From assembly GCA_009193035.1 (NCBI GenBank), contig SWDT01000567.1, positions 186,001 through 250,000 of the forward strand: DNA of 64,000 nucleotides, given 5' to 3'. Position 1 is the stretch's first letter. Each line of letters begins with the position of its first letter. Under the pieces are notes generated by a model. It saw only the letters and a list, made by a program, of their open reading frames with translations. It was not told the origin of the DNA and did no database searches. Shown piece by piece: positions 40,463-51,447 of this stretch. The DNA is from Halicephalobus mephisto. Lineage: Eukaryota > Nematoda > Chromadorea > Rhabditida > Panagrolaimidae. Made by a program: the position numbers and the translations under genes.

Positions 40463-43400
40463 TCAAAAACTGCGTTCACTTATATCCAAGTTACGCAACG
40501 CGACGAGATCAGGAGAATCCTCCTCCAAGGAGTCCAATTGTAGTCCATTTTCATTGTAGTAGTTTGTCAGAACCTTGAAAGCTTCCAGAAGTTCTTCGTT
40601 ATTCACTTTTTCCGATGATCCTTCGAGGTTATCATAGAGCTGAAAAGAAATATTTCAATAATCAGGAAAAATATCACTATATAAAACTAATAATTACTAT
40701 TACATAAAACAATAATTATTATATAAAGTAGTAAATTTCATGCAGGACCATGCTTACCTTTTCTTCTGCTTTTTCCAGTTCATTTACGAGTTCCTGTCGT
40801 TCTAATTCTTCGCTCAGAAAATCATACATAAGTTTTGATTTCTGTCTGAATTGAAACAAAGCAACTGCTAGTTCTCTTTGTGCTTTTAACAGTTCCCTAG
40901 ATACAGGATCCTAAAAATCATCAATTATCTCTTTTTTAAAATAAAAAATTTACCATTTGACTTTCTTCAAATTTCTTATCTAATTCGTTTACCGTATTTG
41001 TTGGAAATATCCTGTCTCCTTCTGTCCAATCGATCACTTCTGATTCCGATTCTATTGAAATAATATTCGCAGCCACAAGTGGAGCCAAATCTTCTCCTTT
41101 CAGGATGACTCCGTTGAATTCCAATTGTGCATTTATTTCATTTCCATCTTCATCGTAATCCGTCGATTTTTCTGTTTCTTTAAAATCACCTTCACTACCG
41201 TATAATTCCGGTTCTGAATCTTCTTCAATTTCTTTAACATTATTTTCTTGATTAATTTCATCAAAATTTTGTTCAAAATTTTCGAAATCACAATTTTCAC
41301 CAATATTCGCAGTTACAGTAACCTCCACATCCGGTTGAGGATCAACATTTTGACTTTCCACCGTATCCACCATAACTATTGCATTTTTTTCTTCACATTC
41401 CACATCTCCAGCCAAAATTGCTTGTTCTTCCAATTCAGCCAATCTGATTCTCAAATTCAAAAAAGACGTATCACTTGCAAAACTTTCAACTTCGTCATCA
41501 GAAAGATCAAATTCCACATCCGATATAGACAAAACCGATTCTGAATCGCAGAATTCCTCTCTTTTTTTCATTTCTTCATCATCTGTTTCATCTACAAATT
41601 TCAAGTTTTTCGATGGTTTTCTTCTTTTATGTCTATCTCGATTTTTCTTTTTTTTCGAACTTTCTGGTTCTCTCTTACTTGGATCCAGGACAATTTCACT
41701 TCCTTTTGACGGAGTTTCTGTCGTTTTCACAGGAGTCCTCAAAATAGGCGACAATACAGGAGGAGAAGCCGAGCTTCTTATCGACTGCGAACTTCTCCTT
41801 CTTGCCAGGACCAAAGGAGGAGGTTGACATTTCGGCGATTCAAGTTCCTTCGATCCTGATTCTGTTCTTCTTCTTTTTGCAGATGATTGTAACTCAATTG
41901 GTGACCGTTTTCTTCTTTTTCCTTGTATTTCATCTACCGTATCTTGTGTTTCAGATTCGTTGGTGTTATCTAAAACAATAATATCCGGATATTCCGGTCC
42001 AGTATCGTCGTGTTCTGCCGCTGGCATTTTGTAGTAAACAGGAGTATTCATATCCGGTTCGTAATCTGACTCCAATTCGTCGTCTTCGATCAATTGTAAT
42101 TCGTAAAGCCGCACATCATAGTCGTTCACTTCAGGCTGGGGATCCGGGGATCTGATTTTCCTTCCACTTTTTGGTTCATTGACGAAATATTCCGACATGT
42201 ACCTTGGTTTGCACTTATCTATCAGAATTGTTTTGAATTTCTTTAAGAAATCTTCGCTGATTTTCGGCATGAGGGTCTCGACCCAGACCCACCACAGCTC
42301 GACCATGTAGAGCTTCGTCTGGTCCTTTTGACTGCATCTTAGACGACTCTCTGCCGTGGGCTTGAAATCGCTGAAAATAACCACTATTATTAAACAACAA
42401 AGGCAAAGTGATTACATCGGAATAATTTCCGTCGGAGGTTCGGCATCTGCAGAATCCGGCAATTGATCAAATTCGAAATCTGCCGGACTGTTAGTGAGTA
42501 ATTTCGAAATCTCGTCCATCAACGCGAGTTGTTTGTGGAGATTTGCTCTCATGTAGCTTTCTAAATCCAGTTGAAAGTCGTCCAGAAGAGCAAAAGGAAA
42601 TTCTTCGTCCTCACGAATTGTCGTTTGTAATTCTCCGAGCGAAGGAATCGGAGAATTGTAAACCGAATCCGCAATAATCGCCGGTATCGAGGTTGGATGG
42701 TAATTTTCGTCAAATTTAATTTCTTCATCTTCATCCAAATCCACAAATTCCTCATCAGAATCCATGCCATCATCGCTTTCTTCTTCCTGCTCTTCAGATA
42801 CGTCGTCTTCCGAAGCATTATCGTCTTCAGCAACCTCTTCATCGTAATCTTCGCCTTCATAGTCTCCAATCTCGGTGATTTCAGCTAGATCGTCCACATC
42901 CCCGTCGTATTCGGCGTCAGAAGCCTCGTAATTCACTGGTTCTTCTTTGGTTTCGTCACCTTCATCTCCTTGGTCTCCAGAAATTTCACCTAAAATCATA
43001 TATGAACTTTACAAAATTGTGCTGAAACGAATTTTCAAAATCTTCTAGAAATTAAAATAACCTAAAATTTTACATTTCTACGATACAGATTTCGTAATTG
43101 TTTTTTGAAACTATATTTTTCTTAGATTTAGATAGTTCAGAGTTAAGATACATATAATCTAAATGCCTCTATCTTTTAGGAGTGATTCTGATATATGGAA
43201 CTCTTAATAAAAGTCCTAAAAATCAACCAACACTAACCACTTCAGTGAATCCTGATTGCCATGTTAGGTTATATAAAACTATCGTAATCCTCATGACCTT
43301 ACCTCTAGATCTCGCTTCATTGGACGTACTCGGCTTGGTGGACTCGTTTCCTTCCGGCAAAGCTTCAGAATCGGCCTCGGGGTTCTTCCCCTCCAGTTCG

Positions 43401-43605
43401 TCACACGACTGATAAGGCGAGTACTCGTGGGTGGTCGTGTCGCTTCCGTCACTATCACTGGCATTTTCAATTTCCCTAGTTTGCAGTGGATCAATAGGCG
43501 AATCGACTTAAAAAAATTTTCATATATGGAAATCCCTCAAAACAAACCAGCAGATAATTCTTCCGAATTTTGTGGTAATTCAGTTGTGTCTCGTTCGACA
43601 GACAT
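40463..43605 (-). CDS. 860-aa very acidic probable nuclear protein, unrecognised
   Basis: Six exons: 43548-43605, 43303-43506, 42416-42989, 40954-42370, 40758-40910 and 40463-40639, in phase throughout. Residues about 80-200 are dense in Asp/Glu (EDYDEEVAEDDNASEDDVSE). A Trp-rich patch (YMVELWWVWVETLMPKISED) follows, then two basic clusters that look like nuclear signals (GKRRKRSP...AKRRRTES and KKKKNRDRHKRRKPSK), more acidic stretches, and a C-terminal coiled coil (RELLKAQRELAVALFQFRQK) that faintly resembles the end of ADA3/TADA3. No enzyme motif is visible. A chromatin or transcription role is only inferred from composition. Minus-strand AATAAA at 40435-40440. It shares a 233-bp promoter region with CMC2. 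Confidence 0.85.
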
Positions 43606-43838
43606 TAGTAATCCTTGGGCACTTAATCAGTAATAAATACAAACATTAATAAATAAAAAATGAAAAAATTGAAGCAAATTGGGAAATTTTCGGAGATGTC
43701 GACGCCGCGCGAAATGCGCTTCAAGTACTCTCGAACGGAAAATCGCCATCCTGTTCGACTTGATTTTTACTTTTTTCATTTTTTTAAATTTTGCTAATTT
43801 TCCTTTGATTTTTTATATTTTTATTTTATACAGATAGA
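43606..43838. promoter_or_regulatory. Divergent promoter with an E2F-like site
   Basis: The 233 bp between the acidic-protein gene and CMC2 contain GCGCGAAA at 43707-43714, whose complement TTTCGCGC fits the E2F consensus TTTSSCGC, within a GC-richer patch GACGCCGCGCGAAATGCGC. The CMC2 side ends with acceptor TTTTATACAG five bases before the ATG. Confidence 0.35.
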
Positions 43839-44889
43839 ATGCAACCAGACCTATCACCACATCTACACACAGAGGAATGTAACAAGTTAGTGGAGTTTAT
43901 GAAGAGATGTATGAAAGAACATCCTATTAGTAAGTTGCCGTTTTTTCCGTCTTATTCGATACAATAGATCTCGTTTGAAGGACGTTATATCGGAGCCTGT
44001 AGTATCTGGGATGAAGCAGTCTGGCAATGTACCCATATGGAACGTATTTGGCGAAGGTTCGTTATTTTTAAACTTTTAAAATTAAAGATTTTTTAAATTT
44101 CTATATTTTTAGACACTATTATTCTAATTTTCATATTAAAACTAAAAAAGTTTTTTTCGATAAAGATATTTTGATGTTAGTTATGGTTTTTAAAATGCTT
44201 ATTAGTGATTTCATATATCGAAATGAATCCTGGAACACAGATAAAGGATTTTGGATTTTATATATCCTAATTTAAAAGTCCCTAAATCCATCTAAAAAAT
44301 ATACCTAAAAAATTAATTTCTATGTAAGATCACAAAATCAGACTTTTAGGCTACTTTAGTTTTTACAAACTTTTAAGATTTCGTGTCAGGACCACTTTTT
44401 AGAAAATTCATATATCATTTTTATAATATAATTGAGTATTAAATAATACAAAGTGAAAATCAAAAATTTAGGTTACTTTAGTCTCTTGGAACTTCTGAAA
44501 TTTCGCGTCAGGGCCGTTTCTTAAAGAATTCATACATGATTGAGTACTAAATAATACAAATTTAAAAATTTTAGGTTTAGATTTTAAAAACCTCCCTTGA
44601 GATCATTTTATAACAAAATTCATATTCAATTTTTTATATTAGGGTTATTGTTCTCCCAAAATCATAAATCCTAAATTTCCCATTTGTGGGTCTGGGTTGG
44701 AAAGTTCTAGAAATTCTTGTCAAAACGTTTACAAAAATTCTGATTTTCAGAGATCACAACCCCAAGTACGCCAAACGTTACGTCGAACTGAAGCAACTAC
44801 CGTATGAATACTACACTCCGATGCTGAAGAAACTAAAAGAGGAAGGGAAGCTCAACTTGGAATCAGAGTCTTCCGGATGTCGGATTTGA
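43839..44889 (+). CDS. CMC2: CMC2-like twin CX9C mitochondrial protein, 101 aa
   Basis: A small intermembrane-space factor needed for cytochrome c oxidase assembly. Exons 43839-43929, 43981-44056 and 44751-44889. The start MQPDLSPHLHTEEC is nearly the same as human CMC2. The two CX9C pairs are CNKLVEFMKRC and CSIWDEAVWQC, separated by 12 residues exactly as in CMC2. The C-terminus (DHNPKYAKRYVELKQLP) extends past the human protein, as in other worms. The first intron ends in GTTTGAAG rather than a TTTCAG acceptor; an upstream TAG at 43967 would give a stop, so the odd site is preferred on phase and Cys spacing. ATG follows TATACAG by five bases, suggesting trans-splicing. Intron 2 holds a family-A repeat. 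Confidence 0.88.
44057..44750. repeat. CMC2 intron 2 with family-A and hairpin repeats
   Basis: Copies of the family-A module (TCATATATCGAAATGAATCC, GGATTTTATATATCCTAATT, TTAGGCTACTTTAGTTT, TTTCGTGTCAGGACCACTTT) occur twice in tandem at about 44205-44420 and 44450-44600. The same order of pieces is found in the ZIP intron at 37780-37985. Confidence 0.6.
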
Positions 44890-45159
44890 TCTCTTTGTTC
44901 TAAAAATAGGGTTGAGTTCGGTAGGAATAAAGGCCTGTTGCCACTTGAATGTTTTCTGACCAGCCTTAGGGAAAGTTACGTCTCGATTAAGTGACCAAAA
45001 CAGGTTCCAGCGGAATAACTGGCAGTGCAGTCGTCCTCTTCGCCTCAGTTGGAGCCAGTGGTGTCAACCGCTGACTGGTACTCGAGTTGGGTAGTGTTTT
45101 TGATCAGATTACTTGATCGTTTTATTTGAAAAATAAAATTCCCGTATTTTAAAATGGAA
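44890..45159. terminator. Convergent 3' ends of CMC2 and the 161-aa gene
   Basis: TTTATT at 45121-45126 (AATAAA on the minus strand) and AATAAA at 45132-45137 on the plus strand form a back-to-back polyadenylation pair. Between them and CMC2 lies a GC-richer patch (about 44990-45080) with short coding-like frames and no splice support. Confidence 0.45.
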
Positions 45160-45957
45160 CTAGATATAAAAGGCCGGATTTTTGTTGGATATGAGGATTT
45201 TGAAGGAGGATACGTCAATACTGGCGAGATCTTCTGGGATGTCGGAGGGGTCCTCCGGGGACTGGGGGGTCTGGGTGGTGGAGAAGAGTTCCTCTACTTC
45301 CGGGGGCAGATAGGAGCACTGGTTTAGTTCCTCGCGTTCTAGTTTCTCAGAAATGGAATCTATGAGTTTCCTCAGGGCGTTTTCTGTCGTTTTAGAGGTG
45401 GTAGGACGGGGTTCTGGACTGCAGAAGAGGGTACTCGGGGTGGATAGCTGGGACTGGTCGCTGGAATCGGAGGACATTGAGAACTTCCTCTGTCTCCAGG
45501 TATCCACGGAATACGGATATTGAAGACTTTTATTCCATTGTCTTTTCTGGATTTTTGCTGGATGACCAGATTTACAAGGCTAAAAAGTAAGAAATTATAT
45601 ATCAAAAATTAAAATTTATATATGAAAATTAAAATTCATATATCAAAAGTTAAAATTTATATATCAAAAATTAAAATTTTTATATCAAAAGTTAAAATCC
45701 ATATATCAAAAATTAAAATTTTTATATCAAAAACCAAAAATGATATATGAAATTTAAAATTTATACATCGAATTTTAAAAATCATTTATCGAAATTTAGA
45801 ATCTGTATATGAAATTCAATGGTCATATATCGGAATTTACAAATCATATATGAAATTTAAAATTTATATATGAAAATTCAAAAATCCTTACTGAAGGTTT
45901 GAGACTGAGCAAAAACCGAGTTTTTTCCTCAATAGAAGAACCTGTGATTGAACTCAT
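45160..45957 (-). CDS. Unrecognised Ser/Pro-rich protein, 161 aa
   Basis: Two exons, 45892-45957 and 45160-45579, joined in phase zero. The protein starts MSSITGSSIEEKTRFLLSL and continues with a basic, aromatic stretch (GHPAKIQKRQWNKSLQYPYS), a likely basophilic kinase site (RQRKFSMSSDSSDQ), a Ser/Thr/Pro-rich middle, a possible amphipathic helix (ALRKLIDSISEKLEREEL) and an acidic end. Third codon positions are strongly biased to C, which supports this frame over the overlapping one. No domain is recognised; it reads as a mostly disordered regulatory protein. The 312-nt intron is a tandem of TATATGAAAATTAAAATTCA-type units. Confidence 0.7.
45590..45888. repeat. ~20-bp tandem repeat ATATATGAAAATTAAAATTC in an intron
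   Basis: About 14 imperfect units of 18-22 bp fill almost the whole intron of the 161-aa gene, from just after the acceptor to just before the donor. The units share (C/T)ATATAT(G/C)AAA with repeats at 17541, 18138, 52620 and 61340. Confidence 0.75.
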
Positions 45958-47333
45958 TTTTTATAAACCTTTGTTTTTGTCTCGAGCTATTTATTGGAGG
46001 AAGTTGTCAAACTTGTATGATTCTTGGTTCCCGCCCAGTGATTCTGTGCCAGGGAGGGCCAGCCAGGTGTGAAGGAAGATGTGCGAAAATAGGAAACAAG
46101 ATACAGAACGTGATAGGAACTGCAGGAACAATCTCAAAAGGACAGTCCTAGTGCTCTTTCACAAAGTCGGGAATTATAAAGTGAACGCAGTTGAATAATA
46201 GTGTACTTCACCTAAAATCTTTCGTTGAAAAGTAGTAGGTCAAAAAAAGTTTATTTTAATCAACTTGATATAAAAGTTTGGAATTAAAATCTAAGTACGT
46301 ATCATATTCAATAAAATCCCGAGATAATCATCTTTAAAATAAGATTAAAGATAATCTGACAACATCAAAGCGATGTTGATATAAACACTATCCTAAAAAC
46401 GGAAAAATTATTTAATTCTCATATATAATTATATCTTTAAAATCTAAGTACGTATCATATTCAATAAAATTCCGAGATAATTATATCTAAAATAAGATTA
46501 AAGATAATCTGACAACATCAAGCGGTGTTGATATAAACACTATCCTAAAAACAAAGAAATTATTTAATTCCCATATATAATTATGTTCAGAAACCCTCAA
46601 TCCATGTCATATTTACTAAAAACCTACAATAATAACTATCTTAAAAATAAGATTAAAGACAATCTGATAAAGTTAATTTAAGACCCATATAAACACTATC
46701 CTAAAAACGGGAAAATTATTTAATTCCCATATACTATTACTTCTTTAAAATCTAAGTATATACTATGTTTGATGAAAATTACAATAATCATATTTAAAAT
46801 AAAATTAAAAATAATTTGAAATAATTTGAAATAATTAAATTTCATATAAAAATTACCCTAAAAACGAAAACCTATTTAATTGCCATATATTATTGTGGTT
46901 TAACTTCTTCCATTTTCTGTTTACTGTCGGTAAAAATAACTCTGTAAATGTTTATTTAATAAAAAAGTTGACTCTTGTTATCTTCTGGCCTTGATCTCGT
47001 TCTCGACTGGCTTCTGTCGCGCGTTCCCGCCTGGAATACCTGAACTGCCTCTCGCACTCATCCGTGTTCATTTGTCGCTTCATGGCGGATCCTAATTCCT
47101 TACTTTCACCATTATAGTTCTATTTCCGGGATTTATTCACATACATTTCTGGGCAGTTTCAGTCGTCATTATGTCTAAATTATTTAACACTATGGGAATC
47201 CAAAGGACAAACCTTATTTAAATTGCTTTTTTGCCGCCAGTTGTTAAGCAGTAGATTTGGCAAACGTTCTCTCTGCTTTCCGGACTTGCATTCGGCTGGA
47301 TCTTGTCCAACGTTCTTATTTTCTATCTTCTAT
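45958..47333. other. Spacer upstream of glycerol-3-phosphate dehydrogenase
   Basis: From about 46260 to 46900 a degenerate tandem of roughly 150-180 bp repeats five times (ATATAAACACTATCCTAAAA, TTTAATTCCCATATATAATT, AATCTAAGTACGTATCATAT). A GC-richer patch at 46990-47090 and 47160-47330 is likely promoter/5' UTR. A short upstream frame begins at 47172. Confidence 0.5.
46952..47083 (-). CDS. Possible 43-aa basic micropeptide
   Basis: A minus-strand frame starts in good context (CCGCCATGAAG) and reads MKRQMNTDECERQFRYSRRE followed by more Arg/Glu-rich sequence to a TAA that overlaps AATAAA. It lies in an island of higher GC. No similarity is recognised; it may be part of the gpdh promoter instead of a gene. 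Confidence 0.2.
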   Translation of the reverse strand: MKRQMNTDECERQFRYSRRERATEASRERDQGQKITRVNFFIK

Positions 47334-48962
47334 ATGTTTGTATTTTCACCTTTGTCCGCATTGATCCAATTTAGAACTTTTGTTTATCCTTTGAAAATCG
47401 CGACACGTGCGATTCACGTTAATTCCGTTTTATTGGAACTTTGCCGGACAGGTTTGTGATTGTCCTCGTTCTTTGGGCTGTTTGACACTTGCCTCTAAAA
47501 ATGGTTGTAAATAAGCAATTATTCCGTTTCCCTGCACTGCTGGAGAGGTTATCTTATCAGTGGACTTTATATTCTGTTCAACTAAAAATAATATATTTTC
47601 TGTAGCGACTACTCCTACTGATGAACCCGATTTCTTTCTCACTTTTAATTTTCCTAGATAATAACTATAACTCGAGTGTCGTGGTTCGATAATTGTTTTT
47701 TTTAAATTACTTTAATTTTTTGTTTTTAGGGACTGTTTATTCCGGGTCTATCTTGCCAAGTCGTTCAATCATGACTCAAAAGAAAGTCACACTTGTTGGA
47801 TCCGGCAATTGGTGAGTTTTCGTTAAAAATTGATATATGAAAATTTACGAATTTCAGGGGATCTGCCATTGCTAGAATTGTCGGCAACACAACGAAAGAG
47901 AATCCAGATTTATTCGATTCTTCTGTCAATATGTGGGTCTTTGAAGAGATTGTTGATGGCCGGAAGCTAAGTGAAATCATCAATACTGAGCACGAGAACG
48001 TGAAGTATCTTCCAGGAAAAAAACTTCCCGAAAACGTCGTACGTACTTTTTATCTTTTTTTATCTCTTCCTGATTTTTACCTAGGTCGCCATCACTGATG
48101 TTGTTGAAGCGAGCAAAGATGCTGATATCCTTATTTTCGTCATTCCTCATCAGTTTGTTACCCGTGTTTGCCAACAGCTTGAGGGGAAAATCAAGCCAGA
48201 TGCAATCGCTATTACTCTCATTAAGGGATTATCCACTACCAAATCAGATGGAATCAAGCTTGTTTCTGATGAAATTAAAGAAATTTTGAAGATCGATGTT
48301 GCTGTTTTGATGGGTGCTAATCTTGCGCCTGAAGTCGCTAACGACAACTATTGTGAAGCTACGATCGGCACAAAAATGATGAATGTAAACGGCAAACTTT
48401 TGAAAACGCTTTTCCACACTGAAAATTTCCGTATCAGTGTTGTTGAAGATTGTGAGGCTGTCGAACTTTGTGGCGCCTTAAAGAACATTGTTGCATGTGC
48501 TGCTGGATTCTCTGACGGACTCGGTTATGGAGACAATACAAAGGCTGCCATTATCCGCCTTGGAATGATGGAAATTGTTCGGGTAAGCTTTTAGTGTAAT
48601 TTGGAGAATTGACTGTTCACTTTTAGTTTGTGAACCAATTTTATCCTGGTGCGAAATTGTCTACGTTCTTTGAGAGTTGTGGACTTGCTGATCTCGTTAC
48701 GACTTGTTATGGAGGACGTAACCGTCGTGTATGTGAGGCATTTGTCAAGGCCAACAAACCCCTTGCTGAGATTGAGAAGGAATTGCTTAATGGACAAAGT
48801 GCTCAAGGTCCTTTAACCGCTGAGGAAGTTGTAGAACTTCTTGAGAAAACTAAATCCCTTGATGGGTATCCCTTGTTTGTTGCTGTTAACCGTATTTGCC
48901 GTGGTGAACTTCCTCCACAAGGGTTGATTGACTGCTTACGTAACCATCCAGAACACCAGTAA
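47334..48962 (+). CDS. gpdh: NAD-dependent glycerol-3-phosphate dehydrogenase, 351 aa (404 with leader)
   Basis: Reduces dihydroxyacetone phosphate to glycerol-3-phosphate in the cytosol; the worm enzymes make glycerol under osmotic stress. Core exons 47771-47811, 47858-48038, 48085-48582 and 48627-48962 start at [20 protein letters not shown], the NAD-binding GxGxxG-type loop. Further hallmarks are [55 protein letters not shown] and the end CLRNHPEHQ, matching the family over its full length. An upstream exon 47334-47451 splices to 47730 in phase and adds 53 residues beginning [20 protein letters not shown], which looks like a mitochondrial or alternative leader. C. elegans gpdh-2 is my preferred orthologue over gpdh-1, by chromosome only. 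AATAAA near 49163. Confidence 0.92.
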
Positions 48963-50219
48963 ACGTTTGAGACGGTGATTTAGCTATTAGTCTACTATGT
49001 AGGGTATAATTTTTATCGAAGATATCTAGAGTTTCGATGTTGGTTCAATAGTAAAGTGGGCAAAATCCCAAGAGAAGGGTAATCCTTTGTTGTGGATTTG
49101 ACTTGCGTTTTATTGAACTCGTCTGTATTTATATTATGTGCATTACATTAGATTGGATTTCGAAATAAAGTTATCCAGAGTATTGTTAATGTAAATTGGA
49201 AAATTGAAGATTTGATTGAAAGGATTTTCGGAAGCTTTTGAAAAATCGTGACTTTTATTTTTGAATAGAATGGTAAATTTGACATTTTTAGAAAATTTGA
49301 TTTTAATTTTATTTGAGCTAAGAAACATGGAATTTAAAAAGATTGATTAATCTTCTTAGAATCATGAAAAGGCCATTTAAATTCTCCGAAAATTTGACTT
49401 TTTTTATTTTTGACATTTAAGGATTACAGTAATCTTGAAAGATAAAAGAAAATTTTTAAAGAAAATAGGCGGAATTTAGATTATCTATAAATTTTATACT
49501 GTAGAAATAAAAATTTTTCAAAATTTTATGGATAAACATAAAATTTTGAATTTTTGCAATTCTCGAGAGAGTAATGTTGGAAAATTTTTTGGAAATTTTC
49601 GGTTTATGGTTATTAGATGGTTTTTTGAAATATTTTTTTAGTTTGATTTTCAAGTTTGTTTTTAAATTTCTTAAAAAATTTTTTTAAATTTTGAATTTTC
49701 TTAAATAAAAAAAATTTTAAAATTTTTAATTTTTAAAAAATTGAAATATTTAACTTTTAAAAAAACTGATTTTTTATTTTTTAAAAATAAATTTTTTAAA
49801 AATTTTATTTTTGATGGACTACTGTAATGGTGTGATTTTTAAAGTTTTTATTAATAATTTTACAGACAAAAATTAATTCCCTGAGGTCTTTGGAAAGTTT
49901 TATTCTGCACGATTTTAATTTAGAATTTTCTGGATCCATTTTGAAGAACATTTTAAAAAAAATTAATTGCGAAATCGACACGCAAAAACCGAAATTTTTG
50001 GATACTTTAGTTTTTGAAAACTCATTGAAGCAATTTCGGGAAATATTAATTTTCCATTTTTATTAAATTTATTTTTAGTAAATTCTGAAATTTCGGAAGA
50101 TTCTGAAACCTTCTAGAAGTTCATAGAAGTTTACGAAGCATCCCAGAATATCTTAGGGATTTCTGAAATCTCCTAAAATCTTCATTAAACATATGATAAA
50201 CTTTCTAAAATCAAAAATT

Positions 50220-50540
50220 TTGGAAATTCAGAAATTTCAAACATTCGTGTCGAGACCACTTTATAAAAAAGTTCAATTTTGGATTCTAAAATCTCTAAAA
50301 ATCTCTTAAAAATCTCTGAAATTCTTTCTAAACTTGTGATAAACTTTCTGAAATCAAGAACTTTAAAAATTCAGAAATTTCAAACATTCGTGTCGAGACC
50401 ACTTTATAAAAAAGTTCAATTTTGGATTCTAAAATCTCTTAAAATCTCTGAAATTCTTTCTAGACTTGTGATAAACTTTCTAAAATCAAAAATTCTGGAA
50501 ATTCGTGTCGGGACTATTTTGCAAGAAAAATGAGGTTTAA
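50220..50540. repeat. ~126-bp direct repeat, 2.5 copies, with CGTGTCGAGACC
   Basis: The unit runs from TTTGGATTCTAAAATCTCTA to CATTCGTGTCGAGACCACTT; two copies are almost identical and a third is partial. Each ends in half of the GGTCTCGAC hairpin family. Confidence 0.7.
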
Positions 50541-51026
50541 TTTTTGCGACATTATTTGAATTTATTTTTTAAATTCTGAAATTTTCGAGAATTTTTTGAA
50601 GTGTTTTCTGAATTTTTGCAATCTTCCAAAATGCCCTCCAAATTAAAAAAAACATTTGAAATTAAAAATTCCGGAAATTCTCGTCGGGACCATTTCGCAA
50701 CAATGCTCATCGTTAATGTTCATGATAGTATGGTTATGACTCCAGTTTTGGAGGATCACATAAACGATAAATTTTATAGTTTTTGGTTCTGACTGGAAAG
50801 TTCCGAAATTTCCCATCGAGACCATTCCGCAACAATATGCTTTTTTTATAAAAGTACAATTACGACTATGAAACTGCACAATTTTATAAATATTGAAATT
50901 TACACTTTTTGGTCCTGAGTGGAAAATTTTGAAAATTCCTGTCAGAACCACTTCATAGTGATGTTTTTGAATTTTAATAAAAGTATAATTCTGAATATAT
51001 GACGATAGAATTCCAAAACTACAAAA

Positions 51027-51362
51027 TTTTGTACTTCTTGGTCCCAAGTGGAAAGTTCCGAAAATTCGTTCCGGGACCAGTTTGTGATAATATTTATTTT
51101 TTAAATATTCGTCATACTGTAAGCATCAGTGAATCCTTATAGAATTTCAAAGATCCTAAATTTTGTACTTTTTGGTCCCAAGTGGAAAGTTCCGAAAATT
51201 CGTTCCGGGACCAGTTTGTGATAATATTTACTTTTTAAATATTCGTCATACTGTAAGCATCAGTGAATCCTTATAGAATTTCAAAGATCCTAAATTTTGT
51301 ACTTCTTGGTCCTAAGTGGAAAGTTCCGAAAATTCGTTCCGGAACTAGTTTGTGATAATATT
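51027..51362. repeat. 134-bp near-identical tandem repeat, 2.5 copies
   Basis: Units begin TTTTGTACTTCTTGGTCCCA at 51027, 51161 and 51295. Each contains GGTCCCAAGTGGAA and TTCGTTCCGGGACC, which can pair. The very high identity implies recent duplication. Confidence 0.75.
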
Positions 51363-51447
51363 TATTTTTGGTTTTTATAATAATATGATTAGGCATAGTT
51401 GATCGATTTGGGATGGAAGTTTTTGTTTGTGATCAAATCGTAAAATC

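Noticed and set aside
41248..42888. Plus-strand frames opposite the acidic protein
   Set aside because: They are the reverse of Asp/Glu-rich codons, giving Phe/Ile-rich shadows with no start or splice support.
45372..45605. Alternative 77-codon frame (RIPWIPGDRGSSQCPPIPAT)
   Set aside because: The overlapping frame has C-ending codon bias over 140 codons and splices in phase to the upstream ATG exon.
47655..47695. GTGGTTCGATAATTG, like a tRNA T-loop
   Set aside because: No acceptor stem or D-arm pairs with it; it is in the intron upstream of the gpdh core start.
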